Source: Gehongia tenuis (lineage in GTDB: Bacteria; Bacillota; Clostridia; Christensenellales; NSJ-53). Taken from it: 64,000 nucleotides of DNA. The DNA lies in NCBI RefSeq assembly GCF_014384795.1, contig NZ_JACRSR010000003.1, positions 62,001 to 126,000 of the forward strand, read 5' to 3'. A program made the translations under genes and the position numbers. Of this stretch, positions 7,642-16,640 are shown in pieces. The notes beneath the pieces were generated by a model. That model did not search any database, was not told the DNA's origin, and saw only the letters and a program-made list of their open reading frames with translations. Numbering within the stretch: position 1 is the stretch's first letter; every line of letters starts with the position of its first letter.

Positions 7642-8922
7642 TCAGGAAAGCCGAAAGGATACGGTGACCGCGGCGCCGCCCTCGGGAGCGTTGCCAAAGG
7701 AAGCGTTGCCGCCGTGCTTTTCACTCAAAGTTCTGACAATGTTAAGTCCAAGACCAAAATGGCCCGAAAGCTCGCCGGAGGGTTTCTTCTCCGCACGATA
7801 GAAGGGTTCGCCGGCCATCTTAAGGCCCTCCGCCGTAAAGCCGGGCCCATCGTCCGTGCAGCAAAGCCAAAGGAATCCGTCTTGGACATTCATGTCCAAC
7901 AGCACCCGACTTTGGGCATAGCGAAGGGCGTTTGCCGCCAGATTTTCTGCGGTCCGAAGAACCATTGCCCCATCAAATCGAAGCTCACCTTTGATGGAAG
8001 AGTGAAATTCAATCCTCTTATCATACTCTTTAGCAAGAATGGTGAGAGCGCTTTCAAGACCATTGGAGAAGCTGGATCCATCCAGCGCTTTGGGATCGGG
8101 CTGGAGCTCCTCTAGGTTTTGCAGGGCGCGCATGGAAGCCACATAGTCTTCAAGGCGCTGGGTGGAATCGTGAAGAAGGGTTAAGGTGGAGGAAATCTTT
8201 TCATCGCTCAATTTCCCTTCCGGCCAGTAGGTCTGCAAAAACTCGGTATAGCCCTTAATCACGGTGATGGGCGTTCTCAGATCATGGGCGAAGGCCGCGT
8301 TGACCCGCCTTCGCTCCTCCATCATGCGCCACATGCGGCGGTTGTTTTCGGCAAGATCTCCCCGCATCCGTTCGAAGGCCTGGCACAAAGTGCCCAGCTC
8401 GTCTCCCGCGGGATAGGAAAAGGAAAAGTCGAGGTCGCTTGCGGCGATGCGGGCGGCGCCCTTTTGCAGCAGTTCAAAGGGGCGCTTGAGCTTGGTCCGG
8501 TAAAACTGCCGGTAGGCCATCAAAATCCATAGAAGAAACAGAATCACCGGCCCTGCAATGGAAGCCGCCCCGTAGAAACTGAGCATGAAGCTGTCGGAGG
8601 AGGAAAGCTCATAGCCCGAATGGGGGACGGTGTACAGGGCGTTATACTCCAGGCTGATGTTCTGGGCCGAGCGGTAGATGTCATTTGCACTCTCCTGCAT
8701 CCAAAACACAAAGATGAAACTGGTGATGAGGGCCATCACCAAAGCGCCCAGAATGTAGACGATGAACGCCTTTCTGAGGGACATGCGGTCGATCCGCTCC
8801 CTCCAGGTGCGGCGTTTTCTTGGGGTGCGGCGGGAGGCCTTGGGCGCGGATTTTCTCTGACGCCGCCGTTCCCGCCATTCGTCAAGCAGGGAAGGGCGAA
8901 GCTCTTCATTTACCGGACCCAT
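7642..8922 (-). CDS. Sensor histidine kinase
   Basis: A 426-residue membrane kinase. A basic cytoplasmic N terminus precedes membrane segments at about 50-72 and 115-137, which frame a short external loop. A HAMP domain, then HisKA with AAFAHDLRTPITVIKGY (phospho-accepting His), and HATPase_c with an N box (ENLAANAL), G1 (DDGPGF) and G2 (GLGLNIV) follow. It is encoded after the response regulator, with the start codon overlapping the regulator's last 13 bases, so they form one operon and one signalling pair. The short sensor loop suggests a membrane or wall signal. The target genes are unknown, and no transporter is adjacent in the same operon. Confidence 0.92.
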   Translation of the reverse strand: MGPVNEELRPSLLDEWRERRRQRKSAPKASRRTPRKRRTWRERIDRMSLRKAFIVYILGALVMALITSFIFVFWMQESANDIYRSAQNISLEYNALYTVPHSGYELSSSDSFMLSFYGAASIAGPVILFLLWILMAYRQFYRTKLKRPFELLQKGAARIAASDLDFSFSYPAGDELGTLCQAFERMRGDLAENNRRMWRMMEERRRVNAAFAHDLRTPITVIKGYTEFLQTYWPEGKLSDEKISSTLTLLHDSTQRLEDYVASMRALQNLEELQPDPKALDGSSFSNGLESALTILAKEYDKRIEFHSSIKGELRFDGAMVLRTAENLAANALRYAQSRVLLDMNVQDGFLWLCCTDDGPGFTAEGLKMAGEPFYRAEKKPSGELSGHFGLGLNIVRTLSEKHGGNASFGNAPEGGAAVTVSFRLS

Positions 8923-9584
8923 TTATAACCCACCCCCCAAACGGTTTCCAAATAGGCTCTGTCGGTGAACGCAGCAAGCTTCTGACGGATGCGCCGAATG
9001 TGTTCGGCCACCACGGCACTGTCGCCGGTGCCCTCATAGCCCCACACCCGCTCATAAATGCGTTCCTTATCAAAGACCTGGCCCGCATTCATGGACAGAA
9101 GCTCAACGATATCAAATTCCTTGCGGGCAAGAGGAATGGGCTGATGCTTGTAGCAGACGGTGCGCTGGCCGTAATCGATCACCAGATCGTCCATAAACCG
9201 GGCTTCGGTGCGGTGGCTGGCCCGCTCCTCCCGGCGGAGATGAGCGGCCACCCGGGCGCCCAGCACGTCCAAGCTGAAGGGCTTGACGATATAGTCATCA
9301 CCGCCCATGGCAAAACCATTGATTTTGTCCATTTCCTCCACCCGCGCCGTCAAAAAAAGTATGGGACATCCCACATGGTCACGAATCTTCGCGCACACTT
9401 CCATGCCGTCCATGCCCGGCATGTTGATATCCAGCAGGATAAGATCGGGCCCTTTGCTCGCCTGGGCCACCGCCTCCTCACCGCATTTCGCGGTGAGAAC
9501 CTGATAGCCGTTCATCTCAAAATAGTCCTTGAGCAGCGTTAAAATGCCCGGCTCATCATCCACACACAGAATCTTTTTGACCAT
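8910..9584 (-). CDS. OmpR/PhoB-family response regulator
   Basis: An N-terminal receiver domain has the acidic pocket DDE near residues 8-10 and the phospho-accepting Asp in LILLDINMPGMDG, with the conserved Lys in VKPFSL. A C-terminal winged-helix DNA-binding domain ends in TVWGVGYKW. The start at 9584 is preferred because GGAGGG lies about seven bases upstream; a longer frame to 9605 adds residues not expected for the family. Its gene precedes and overlaps the kinase gene. A direct repeat in front of the gene (9626-9642) has the 11-base spacing usual for this family, so it may autoregulate. Confidence 0.93.
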   Translation of the reverse strand: MVKKILCVDDEPGILTLLKDYFEMNGYQVLTAKCGEEAVAQASKGPDLILLDINMPGMDGMEVCAKIRDHVGCPILFLTARVEEMDKINGFAMGGDDYIVKPFSLDVLGARVAAHLRREERASHRTEARFMDDLVIDYGQRTVCYKHQPIPLARKEFDIVELLSMNAGQVFDKERIYERVWGYEGTGDSAVVAEHIRRIRQKLAAFTDRAYLETVWGVGYKWVR

Positions 9585-9625
9585 GATATCCCTCCTTCCC
9601 ATCATCCTACCTTAGAATTCTCAAA

Positions 9626-9642
9626 TTTTCATCAACTTTTCA
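9626..9642 (-). promoter_or_regulatory. Direct-repeat site upstream of the response regulator
   Basis: On the minus strand TGAAAA occurs twice with starts 11 bases apart (9642-9637 and 9631-9626). OmpR-family proteins usually bind direct repeats with 10-11 base spacing. The match is short, so this is a suggestion only. Confidence 0.35.
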
Positions 9643-9664
9643 TGGACCACGGAATTTTGCACAA

Positions 9665-9684
9665 GAAAAAAAGGCCCGCGGGCC
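9665..9684 (-). terminator. Terminator of the TauE/SafE pair
   Basis: On the minus strand the palindrome GGCCCGCGGGCC (9673-9684) is followed by seven or more T residues. It lies just past the stop codon at 9688. Confidence 0.85.
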
Positions 9685-9687
9685 CTT

Positions 9688-10413
9688 TTACTGCAAGACC
9701 ATGGATAATCCGGAGATGGCCATGAACACATACACCACGCGGCGAAGTGCGGCGGGATTCATTCGGTCAAAGATCTTCTTGCCCACAAACATGCCTAGAT
9801 AGAGGGGGACAAGACCCATGAGCCACCATTTTCCCACCTCCAGTGTGATAAGTCCGCTGGCAAAGCGCATCCCCAGGGTGAAGATGCTGGAGAGAGTAAA
9901 GTAGGCCTGAATGGAGCCGAAGTAATCTTCGTTGGATTCGCACACTGAAAGAAGATACACGGCCATGGGCGGGCTGCCAATGCCAAATAGACCGGTGGTG
10001 ATGCCGGCAAGTCCGCCGGCGATGGCGCCGTTCCGCGGCCGGGGTTTGATATGGATTTTGCCGTTGAAGAAGGCAAAATAGATGCTGAACAGCACGAGCG
10101 CACCGCCCAGGAGCTTCTTCAGCAGTTCATCCGACTGTCCCACCGACAGGAGGATGATTCCAGCGCTGGTAAGGGCAAAGGCAATGAGCACGGGCACCAG
10201 CCGTTTCCACTGAATATATTTCCGCATCCGGATGGTGAACACGACGTTGGTGGATAGGCAGATGAGGGTGGTGACAGCAAGGGCCGTGTTGTAGGGCAGC
10301 ACGAAGGGCAGGATGGTCATGGCCGTGATGGCAAGACCGAAGCCGGAAACCGCCTGCAGAACCGTTCCCAGAAAACAGACCGCTATGAAGACAATCACCG
10401 TGAGCGGTGTCAT
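9688..10413 (-). CDS. TauE/SafE-family membrane permease (second of a tandem pair)
   Basis: A 241-residue protein with about seven or eight membrane segments and the family's internal duplication: FLGTVLQAVSGFGLAI near the N terminus and AGITTGLFGIGSPPMAVYLL in the middle. TauE/SafE proteins are thought to export sulfite or organosulfur anions, though many have other or unknown substrates. It begins 10 bases after the stop of its paralogue, behind a good GGAGG site, and the pair ends in a terminator. No sulfur-metabolism gene is adjacent, so the substrate is not assigned. Confidence 0.88.
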   Translation of the reverse strand: MTPLTVIVFIAVCFLGTVLQAVSGFGLAITAMTILPFVLPYNTALAVTTLICLSTNVVFTIRMRKYIQWKRLVPVLIAFALTSAGIILLSVGQSDELLKKLLGGALVLFSIYFAFFNGKIHIKPRPRNGAIAGGLAGITTGLFGIGSPPMAVYLLSVCESNEDYFGSIQAYFTLSSIFTLGMRFASGLITLEVGKWWLMGLVPLYLGMFVGKKIFDRMNPAALRRVVYVFMAISGLSMVLQ

Positions 10414-10423
10414 AGGTCACCTC

Positions 10424-11149
10424 CTACTTGATGAGCATGGAAAGGCCGGACAGGGCCATGAATACGTAGACCAGCTTCTTCAGATTATCGGGATTGAGGC
10501 GCTTGACCACTTTATGGCCGATGAAGATGCCAAGAAACAGGATGGGAATGCCGATGGCCCAATAGGTGAGAACGGTGGCGGTCACCATGCCGTTCAAAAC
10601 GCGGACCAGGAAGGTGAAGGTACCGGTGATGACGAAATAGGTCTGTATATTGGCCAGATACTGTTCGTTGGAATCGCTGAGGGACAGGAGATACACCACC
10701 ATGGGCGGCCCTCCCATTCCAAAAAGACCGCCTAAAACGCCGCCCAGGCCGCCGGCAATGGCTCCGTTGATCTTGGTGGGGCGAATGTGGATTCTGCCGC
10801 TGAAGAACAGGAAATAGATGCTCATCAGAATGAGCGCACCGCCCAAGAGCTTGATGAGGAGCTGATCCTGGCCTGCCGATAGGGTAATGCATACGGCGCT
10901 GACCACAAAAAAGCTGCAGATGGGCGGAATGATCCATTTCCATATGATATGCTTATGAAGTTTCCATACAATAATGACTGTCATGGTGAGGGACAGTGCT
11001 GTTGAGACGGCTACGCCCTCGCCGTAGGAAGGCATGAAATAAGGGAAAATGGACATCACAAAGATGCCAAAGCCAAATCCGCTCACGGTCTGAATGAAGG
11101 ATCCAATAAGAGCGGCGGCCAAAAATATGAGGATTGTGCCTGGCGTCAT
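10424..11149 (-). CDS. TauE/SafE-family membrane permease (first of a tandem pair)
   Basis: This 241-residue paralogue has exactly the same length as the gene that follows it and aligns along its whole length, for example IQTVSGFGFGIFVMSIFPY and VLGGLFGMGGPPMVVYLL. It is preceded by GGGAGG and starts the two-gene operon. The pair may form a heteromeric permease or be a recent duplication with diverged substrate. Membrane exporter function is known for the family; the substrate here is not shown by sequence. Confidence 0.88.
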   Translation of the reverse strand: MTPGTILIFLAAALIGSFIQTVSGFGFGIFVMSIFPYFMPSYGEGVAVSTALSLTMTVIIVWKLHKHIIWKWIIPPICSFFVVSAVCITLSAGQDQLLIKLLGGALILMSIYFLFFSGRIHIRPTKINGAIAGGLGGVLGGLFGMGGPPMVVYLLSLSDSNEQYLANIQTYFVITGTFTFLVRVLNGMVTATVLTYWAIGIPILFLGIFIGHKVVKRLNPDNLKKLVYVFMALSGLSMLIK

Positions 11150-11231
11150 GGGGGACCTCCCTTTATCTTCGGTATAACTACTTTATTATATAGGGAATGC
11201 CCGGTTTGGGCAAGGAAATGGAGGGCTTTGA

Positions 11232-11609
11232 ATGAAAATAGAGCATGCGGCACTGTTCACGGAAAACCTAGAAAAAATGCGGAATTTCTATGTAAAATAT
11301 TTTAACGCCCAGTCCAATGGCGGTTACCACAATCCCAAAACCGGGCTTCGGACCTATTTTCTGAGTTTTGAAGAGGGAAGTAGGCTGGAGATCATGAGCC
11401 GGCCGGATGTGCGGGACCGGCCAAGACAGGGTCTTGGGTACGTCCATTTGGCGTTTTCAGCCGGTTCCAGGGATGCGGTGGACAACCTGGCCGGCAGACT
11501 GCAAAAGGATGGCTGCAGAGTCCTCAGCGGCCCCAGGGTGACGGGAGATGGGTATTATGAATGCTTGGTGCTCGATCCCGACGGCAACGAGGTGGAGATC
11601 ACTGAATAA
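11232..11609 (+). CDS. VOC (glyoxalase/bleomycin resistance) family protein
   Basis: A 125-residue single-domain protein with the two beta-alpha-beta-beta-beta modules of the vicinal oxygen chelate fold. It starts IEHAALFTENLEKMRNFYVK and ends LDPDGNEVEITE, with metal-ligand candidates His5, Glu54 (RLEIMS), His73 (YVHLAF) and a C-terminal Glu. GGAGGG precedes the ATG. Members range from lactoylglutathione lyases to antibiotic-binding proteins, so no reaction is assigned. It is co-directional with, and 51 bases or more upstream of, the glycosylase gene. Confidence 0.88.
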   Translation: MKIEHAALFTENLEKMRNFYVKYFNAQSNGGYHNPKTGLRTYFLSFEEGSRLEIMSRPDVRDRPRQGLGYVHLAFSAGSRDAVDNLAGRLQKDGCRVLSGPRVTGDGYYECLVLDPDGNEVEITE

Positions 11610-11666
11610 AACTGGACGGTATGTGTCCACTTTGGTGTGGGATAATGGGGAGAAGGAGGGATGAAC

Positions 11667-12509
11667 ATGCTCGAAATACCGGAATGCAGAGTAATCGCAG
11701 GACAGCTGAATGAAGTGCTTCGGGGCAAACGCATTGAAAAGGCAGCGGCGGATGAGACCCATCATGGATTCGCCTTTTACTGTGGGGACCCGGCGGACTA
11801 TCCGTCCGTGCTGGAAGGCCGGCAGGTGCAAGGCGCCTGGGCCTATGGCGGCCAGGTAGCCGTCGACGCCGGGGACAGCCAAATGAATTTTGCCGATGGA
11901 GCCACGCTGCGTTATACACCGCCTGGCGGCAAGATTCCTGCCAAGCGCCAGTTCTATCTGGCGATGGAGGATGGAAGCGTTATAACCGGGACCACCCGCA
12001 TGTACGGCTCCTTCTATGCCTACCGTAAGGGGGAGTTCGATACCCCCTATATGCAGGCGGCCAGGGAAAAGCCCTCGCCTTTGTCGGACGCCTTTGATGA
12101 AGCCTATTTTAAGCGGCTGTGGAGAGAAAGTCAGCCAAAACTGAGCGCCAAAGCCTTCCTGTCTACGGAACAGCGGATTCCCGGCCTGGGAAACGGCGTG
12201 CTGCAGGATATCCTTTTTCGGGCGGGGATCCATCCCAAATCCAAGCTGGCGGCGCTGGATGATGGGGACAGGGAGCGCATGTTTAAAAGCGTGAAAACCA
12301 CCCTTGCGGCCATGATCCAGGGGGGCGGACGGGATACGGAGAAGGATCTGTTCGGCCGGCCCGGCGGCTACCGAACGCTGCTTTCCCAAAAGACCTATGC
12401 CATGCCCTGCCTCGAGTGCGGCGGCCCCAGAATCCGCCAGGCCTACCTTGGCGGCAACGTCTACTTCTGCCCGGTCTGCCAGCCTTTGAAGCAAGAAAAA
12501 AAGCCCTGA
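11667..12509 (+). CDS. Fpg/Nei-family DNA glycosylase lacking the N-terminal catalytic proline
   Basis: The protein resembles formamidopyrimidine-DNA glycosylase/endonuclease VIII, which excises oxidised bases and nicks the abasic site. The start ATG 11667 is seven bases after AAGGAGG; the ATG at 11661 is too close. It then reads M-L-E-I-P-E, so the usual Pro after Met, the Schiff-base nucleophile, is Leu, while Glu2 is kept. A helix-two-turn-helix region carries RIPGLGNGVLQDILF, and a zinc finger C-x2-C-x16-C-x2-C ends the protein. The change suggests altered chemistry or a binding-only role. A bidirectional terminator overlaps its stop. Confidence 0.87.
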   Translation: MLEIPECRVIAGQLNEVLRGKRIEKAAADETHHGFAFYCGDPADYPSVLEGRQVQGAWAYGGQVAVDAGDSQMNFADGATLRYTPPGGKIPAKRQFYLAMEDGSVITGTTRMYGSFYAYRKGEFDTPYMQAAREKPSPLSDAFDEAYFKRLWRESQPKLSAKAFLSTEQRIPGLGNGVLQDILFRAGIHPKSKLAALDDGDRERMFKSVKTTLAAMIQGGGRDTEKDLFGRPGGYRTLLSQKTYAMPCLECGGPRIRQAYLGGNVYFCPVCQPLKQEKKP

Positions 12510-12526
12510 TTTCAGGGCTTTTTTTT
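12501..12526. terminator. Bidirectional terminator between the glycosylase and a MATE gene
   Basis: AAGCCCTGA/TCAGGGCTT with a TT loop is flanked by A residues on the left and eight T residues on the right. It serves the two converging genes. Confidence 0.92.
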
Positions 12527-13889
12527 AAGCCGGTTCAATCTGCTGGAAAAGCTTTCGAGTGGTGAAGTAGAACACAATGCAGGTGGTTATTATGGCCAGC
12601 ATATCGGCAATGGGCTCGGCGATGAGAATACCGGTGACGCCCAGGAATTTGGGCAGGATGAGAGCGAGAGGAATGAGCAGGATGACCTTTCGAAGAAGGG
12701 CCAAAAACATGGAAGTCTTGGCCTGGCCGAGAGCGATAAGGGTGTTCTGACAGGCAAATTGCGCTCCCATGAGCAGCATGCCCGCCATAAAGATGCGCAT
12801 GCCCGGCACGCCCAGCCGCAGCAGCTCGGGATCCGCAGAAAAGATGCGGACAAACATCTGGGGAATGGCCATTGCCGCTGCCCACATGACCGCGGAGAAG
12901 GCGATGGAACTGATGATGAGCAGCTTGAAGGTCTTTTTTACCCGGCCCATGTTCTTGGAGCCGTAATTGTAGCTGATGATGGGCTGAGCACCCTGAGCGA
13001 GACCCATCATGGGCAGCGTGAAAAACTGCATGGTGCTCATGATGATGGACAGGGTGCCGACGTAAAGATCCGCGTCGGCCCCGCCGTAAGTCTTCATTCC
13101 TGAATTGAGGGTGAGCTGCACCAGACTCTCGGTGGACTGCATGATGAAGGGGGATAGGCCGAGAGCCAGCACCGGCAGAATGACCCTGCGTTCCAACCTG
13201 AAATATTTGCGGCGAATGCGAAGGGTGGTCTTTTTGCTGAACAAAAACCGGAGAACCCAGAAGGCGGAGATGAACTGGGAGATGATGGTGGCAAGCGCCG
13301 CACCGGAAACGCCCATGTTGAACACGAAGATGAAAACAGGGTCGAGAACGATATTACAGATAGCACCGATAAGAACGGTCATCATACTGGTCTTGGCGAA
13401 CCCTTGGGCGCTGATGAACTGGTTGAGTCCAATGGAGACCTGTACAAAGAAGGTTCCGATCAAATAGATGGAAAAGTATTGATTGGCGTAGGGCAGGGTG
13501 TTTTCCGTGGCGCCAAACATGAGCAGGAGCTTTTCCTTGGTGAAGAAGAAAAAGATCATCAGCACCGCAGAAATGATGCACAGGCACACGAAGGCGTTGG
13601 ACAGGATCTTTTCCGCCTCATCCATGCGTTTCTCGCCCATACGAATGGCGGCCCGGGGCGCCCCGCCCATTCCCACCAGGGCGGAAAAAGCTGAAATGAT
13701 CATGATAATGGGAAAGGATACGCCCAGAGCAGCGAGAGCCAGACTGCCGCCTTCAGGAATGCGGCCGATATACATGCGGTCCACGATGTTGTAAAGCGCA
13801 TTGATCACCTGGGCGGCAATGGCGGGCAGAGCCAGGCTCCAAAGGAGCTTGCCCACGGGCATTTCGCCCAGCTTATTGTCGTTATTCAC
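12525..13889 (-). CDS. MATE-family efflux transporter (MepA-like)
   Basis: A 454-residue protein with twelve predicted membrane helices in two homologous halves. It opens with LGEMPVGKLLWSLALPAIAA and has VGMGGAPRAAIRMGE at the first loop, both typical of MepA/DinF-side clostridial MATE proteins. Such proteins export cationic drugs or metabolites in exchange for Na+ or H+. The GTG start follows GAGGGG by about seven bases. It is unlike the two MATE proteins encoded at 15-18 kb, which belong to a different subgroup. Confidence 0.93.
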   Translation of the reverse strand: MNNDNKLGEMPVGKLLWSLALPAIAAQVINALYNIVDRMYIGRIPEGGSLALAALGVSFPIIMIISAFSALVGMGGAPRAAIRMGEKRMDEAEKILSNAFVCLCIISAVLMIFFFFTKEKLLLMFGATENTLPYANQYFSIYLIGTFFVQVSIGLNQFISAQGFAKTSMMTVLIGAICNIVLDPVFIFVFNMGVSGAALATIISQFISAFWVLRFLFSKKTTLRIRRKYFRLERRVILPVLALGLSPFIMQSTESLVQLTLNSGMKTYGGADADLYVGTLSIIMSTMQFFTLPMMGLAQGAQPIISYNYGSKNMGRVKKTFKLLIISSIAFSAVMWAAAMAIPQMFVRIFSADPELLRLGVPGMRIFMAGMLLMGAQFACQNTLIALGQAKTSMFLALLRKVILLIPLALILPKFLGVTGILIAEPIADMLAIITTCIVFYFTTRKLFQQIEPA

Positions 13890-13911
13890 ATGATTCCCCT
13901 CACTTCCACAA

Positions 13912-13930
13912 AAAAACAGCCCGTTCGGGC
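13912..13930 (-). terminator. Terminator of the acetyltransferase fusion gene
   Basis: On the minus strand GCCCGAACGGGC is followed by TG and seven T residues. It separates the gene ending at 13998 from the following MATE gene. Confidence 0.85.
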
Positions 13931-13997
13931 CTATCTCATTATAACGCCAATGGCGAAAAATGAAAACCGAATCTGGGCTGGGGGAGAGGAGCGGAAT

Positions 13998-14993
13998 TCA
14001 GCCGTCCCTTCTTGTTTTACGGGAAATCTTGCAGGGAACGCCGTAGGCAATGGAATTGCTGGGAATGTTTTGATTGACCACGCTTCCAGGTCCGATGACC
14101 ACGTTGGAGCCGATTGCAATTCCTGCACAGATGACGGTGCCGGTTCCAATCCATACGTCGTCTCCCAACATTATGGGCCGGGCGTAGGCAGGATAGTGGG
14201 TGCTTCCGTGTTCATCGTAGGCAATTCGATCATTGGCGCCCAAGGAACGTTCCAGCGTGCTGATTTTGACGCCGGCCTCGATGATTACGCGGTTGCCAAT
14301 ACGGATTTCTCCATAATCCAGCAAAATGCAGTCACTGTGAATGAAAACATCATTGCCGATTTTAATGTTGCTGCCGAATTCACAGTGGAATGGGCGATTC
14401 ACCAGAAGGTTCCTGCCGCAGACGCCCATGAGTTCGCCCAGGATGGAGGAAAGCTGGGTCTGATGGCCCGGCGGAACCTCATGAAAATTCTTCAAAGTGC
14501 GAACAGCCCGGTCATGGGCGGTCAAAATTTCAGGATCGCACATGTCAAAGGCCTCGCCCTGCAGCATCTTTTCCCATTCGGTACGGGCGGTGGACGCCAG
14601 ATTCTTGACAAAATAGTGCCGTACCTGATCCTTTTGGCTGGTTTTCACCCGGGCGAATTCCTTATAGCCGCGTTTATTATAGAAATCGGGGGTTTGAAAC
14701 GAATAGGTATTGACCTCCATCTGACGGGCGCCCAATCCTCTGGCGGCCCGCTCCAAATGATCGAGGAGCATGCTGCCATAACCCTTGTGCCGCAGCGTGG
14801 GTTCCACCCAAAAATAGTCGAGGCGTACGGTCCTGCCCTCCATCGAGGCCACAATGCCGCCCACACATCGTCCCTTCTCATCCTCCAGATGAAAGGACAG
14901 GTCCTCGCTGCCTTCCGGATAGGAAGCGTTGTATTGGGCAAGCCGTTCCTGAACAAAATGCTTATCCGATTCTTTGCTCGATCTGATCTGCAC
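13998..14993 (-). CDS. GNAT acetyltransferase fused to a maltose-acetyltransferase-type hexapeptide enzyme
   Basis: The N-terminal 140 or so residues are a GNAT domain with the acetyl-CoA loop RHKGYG and the downstream FYNKRGY. A linker leads into a Mac-like segment (EWEKMLQGEAFDMCDPE) and then a left-handed beta-helix with hexapeptide repeats, ending in GPGSVVNQNIPSNSIAYGVP, as in maltose/galactoside O-acetyltransferases. GTG 14993 is chosen because GAGGAGG sits eight bases upstream; a longer open frame to 15167 lacks such a site. Two different acetyl-CoA enzymes in one chain is unusual. Substrates are unknown; a sugar and an amine are plausible. Confidence 0.85.
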   Translation of the reverse strand: MQIRSSKESDKHFVQERLAQYNASYPEGSEDLSFHLEDEKGRCVGGIVASMEGRTVRLDYFWVEPTLRHKGYGSMLLDHLERAARGLGARQMEVNTYSFQTPDFYNKRGYKEFARVKTSQKDQVRHYFVKNLASTARTEWEKMLQGEAFDMCDPEILTAHDRAVRTLKNFHEVPPGHQTQLSSILGELMGVCGRNLLVNRPFHCEFGSNIKIGNDVFIHSDCILLDYGEIRIGNRVIIEAGVKISTLERSLGANDRIAYDEHGSTHYPAYARPIMLGDDVWIGTGTVICAGIAIGSNVVIGPGSVVNQNIPSNSIAYGVPCKISRKTRRDG

Positions 14994-15211
14994 TTGCGCT
15001 ACCTCCTCACAGTTATTCAGATGGGCAGTGCAATGAAATCCCAACCTATTGTAAATTATGAAACATTTTTTATAACAGTTACAGGATACCACTTTAGTGA
15101 CCTTGTGTCCATGATTTGTAAAAAGATCGAAATTTGGGGGGCACAAATTGGTCAATACGTGATACAATGAAAAGGATTTCTTACCATGTTGGAAGAAAGC
15201 GGGGATGATTT

Positions 15212-16627
15212 GTGAGGAAGCGGCCCATTCAGGGCGTTGCTACAAACGATTCCAGATTCGCAAAAACAATGGATAAATATTTTACGGTGAAGGCCATGGA
15301 CTGGCGGCAGGTGGTTGCAATCATCATCCCCCTGCTGGTTGACCAGGCCTTTGTGATTGGTCTATCCCTGCTCAACACAGCCATGATCAGTTCCTCCGGG
15401 GTGGCGGCGGTTTCCGCGGTCAACATGGTGGATTCGCTGAACATGTTTTTGATCAACGTGTTCATCGCAGTGGCGACCGGCGGCACGGTGATCGTGGCCC
15501 AGTACAAAGGCGTGGACAACATGAATATGGTTTCCCGCTCCGCGACACAGGCGGTGTCTTCAGTATTCATGCTGGCTGTGGGGCTTGGCGGCCTTCTGGC
15601 CATCTTTCATACGCCGGTGCTGAACCTGCTGTTTGGCGGTGCGGAGGCCACCGTGATGGAGAACGCCAGTATATACATGGTGGGCTCCTGCTTATCCTAT
15701 CCCGGCGTTGCCGTTGTCCAGGCCGCTATGGGCGACCTGAGGGGCGTGGGGGATACCAAAGCCTCTCTGGCTATGTCCCTGGTGATGAACCTCTCCTACG
15801 TGGCGCTCAATCTCATTTTGGTGACCTTCATGGGTATGGGAGTAACGGGATTCGTGATCTCCATGAATGTTTCCCGCTATGCCGCCGCCATCTGTTCGAT
15901 CTTCTACCTTTCCCATCACAATCACAATATTCATTTCCGGCTTAGGGATGCCGTTCATCTGGATTTCAAAATTCAAAAGTGGATGCTCACCGTGGGCGTT
16001 CCCTTTGCCGCGGAGCAGATGTTTTTCAATGGCGGCAAAATTTTGACCCAGACCTTCATGGTTCAGATGGGTACCCTTGCTTTGACCACCAACGCCATTT
16101 CGGCGTCCATTACCATGCTGCTGCAGATTGCGGCAAATGCGCTCAACCTGGCGGTGGTGACGGTGGTGGGCCAATGCATGGGAAGGCGGGACGTGGAGGA
16201 TGCAAGACGGATTACCAGATCCTTTATCGTGTTATCCATGCTGACCTTTGTGGTGAGCGCGGTGGTGGTTTTGCCGCTGTTTCCGCTCATTGTCCAGCTG
16301 TTTGCACCGCCGGTGGAAATCGTCGGAGATATTTTTCTTATCACGGCGCTCTGCGCTATTGCGGACCCGCTGCTGTGGTCCTTTGGCTTTATCGTGCCCT
16401 CCGCTCTTCGAGCGGCGGGGGATGCAAAATTTACGTCCGTTGCCGCGCTCATCTCCATGTGGGTGGTGCGAGTGGTCCTTGGCTATGTTTTGGGCGTCGT
16501 GTTTAAGCTTGGCATCGTGGGCGTTTGGGTCGCCATGTTTATCGAGTGGGGCTCCCGGGGCCTGGTTTTCACACTTCGTTTCCGGGGCAGCAAATGGTGC
16601 AAACATAATCTCATAGGTGAATCATAA
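15212..16627 (+). CDS. MATE-family efflux transporter (first of a tandem pair)
   Basis: A 471-residue transporter with a charged N-terminal cytoplasmic extension of about 25 residues and twelve membrane helices. The signatures LVDQAFVIGLSLLNTAMISS and FIAVATGGTVIVAQYKG match the NorM-side Clostridia MATE group. The start is GTG with a poor ribosome binding site; an internal ATG at 15269 (MDKYFTVKAMDWRQ) is an alternative. It shares operon and extensive sequence with the next gene. Substrate is unknown; drug or metabolite export driven by Na+ or H+ is known for the family. Confidence 0.92.
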   Translation: MRKRPIQGVATNDSRFAKTMDKYFTVKAMDWRQVVAIIIPLLVDQAFVIGLSLLNTAMISSSGVAAVSAVNMVDSLNMFLINVFIAVATGGTVIVAQYKGVDNMNMVSRSATQAVSSVFMLAVGLGGLLAIFHTPVLNLLFGGAEATVMENASIYMVGSCLSYPGVAVVQAAMGDLRGVGDTKASLAMSLVMNLSYVALNLILVTFMGMGVTGFVISMNVSRYAAAICSIFYLSHHNHNIHFRLRDAVHLDFKIQKWMLTVGVPFAAEQMFFNGGKILTQTFMVQMGTLALTTNAISASITMLLQIAANALNLAVVTVVGQCMGRRDVEDARRITRSFIVLSMLTFVVSAVVVLPLFPLIVQLFAPPVEIVGDIFLITALCAIADPLLWSFGFIVPSALRAAGDAKFTSVAALISMWVVRVVLGYVLGVVFKLGIVGVWVAMFIEWGSRGLVFTLRFRGSKWCKHNLIGES

Positions 16628-16640
16628 TGGGGGGTATCAT

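Noticed and set aside
13998..15167. Longer start of the acetyltransferase fusion at 15167
   Set aside because: The extra 58 residues are Cys- and Asn-rich with no domain similarity, and GAGGAGG lies in front of GTG 14993.
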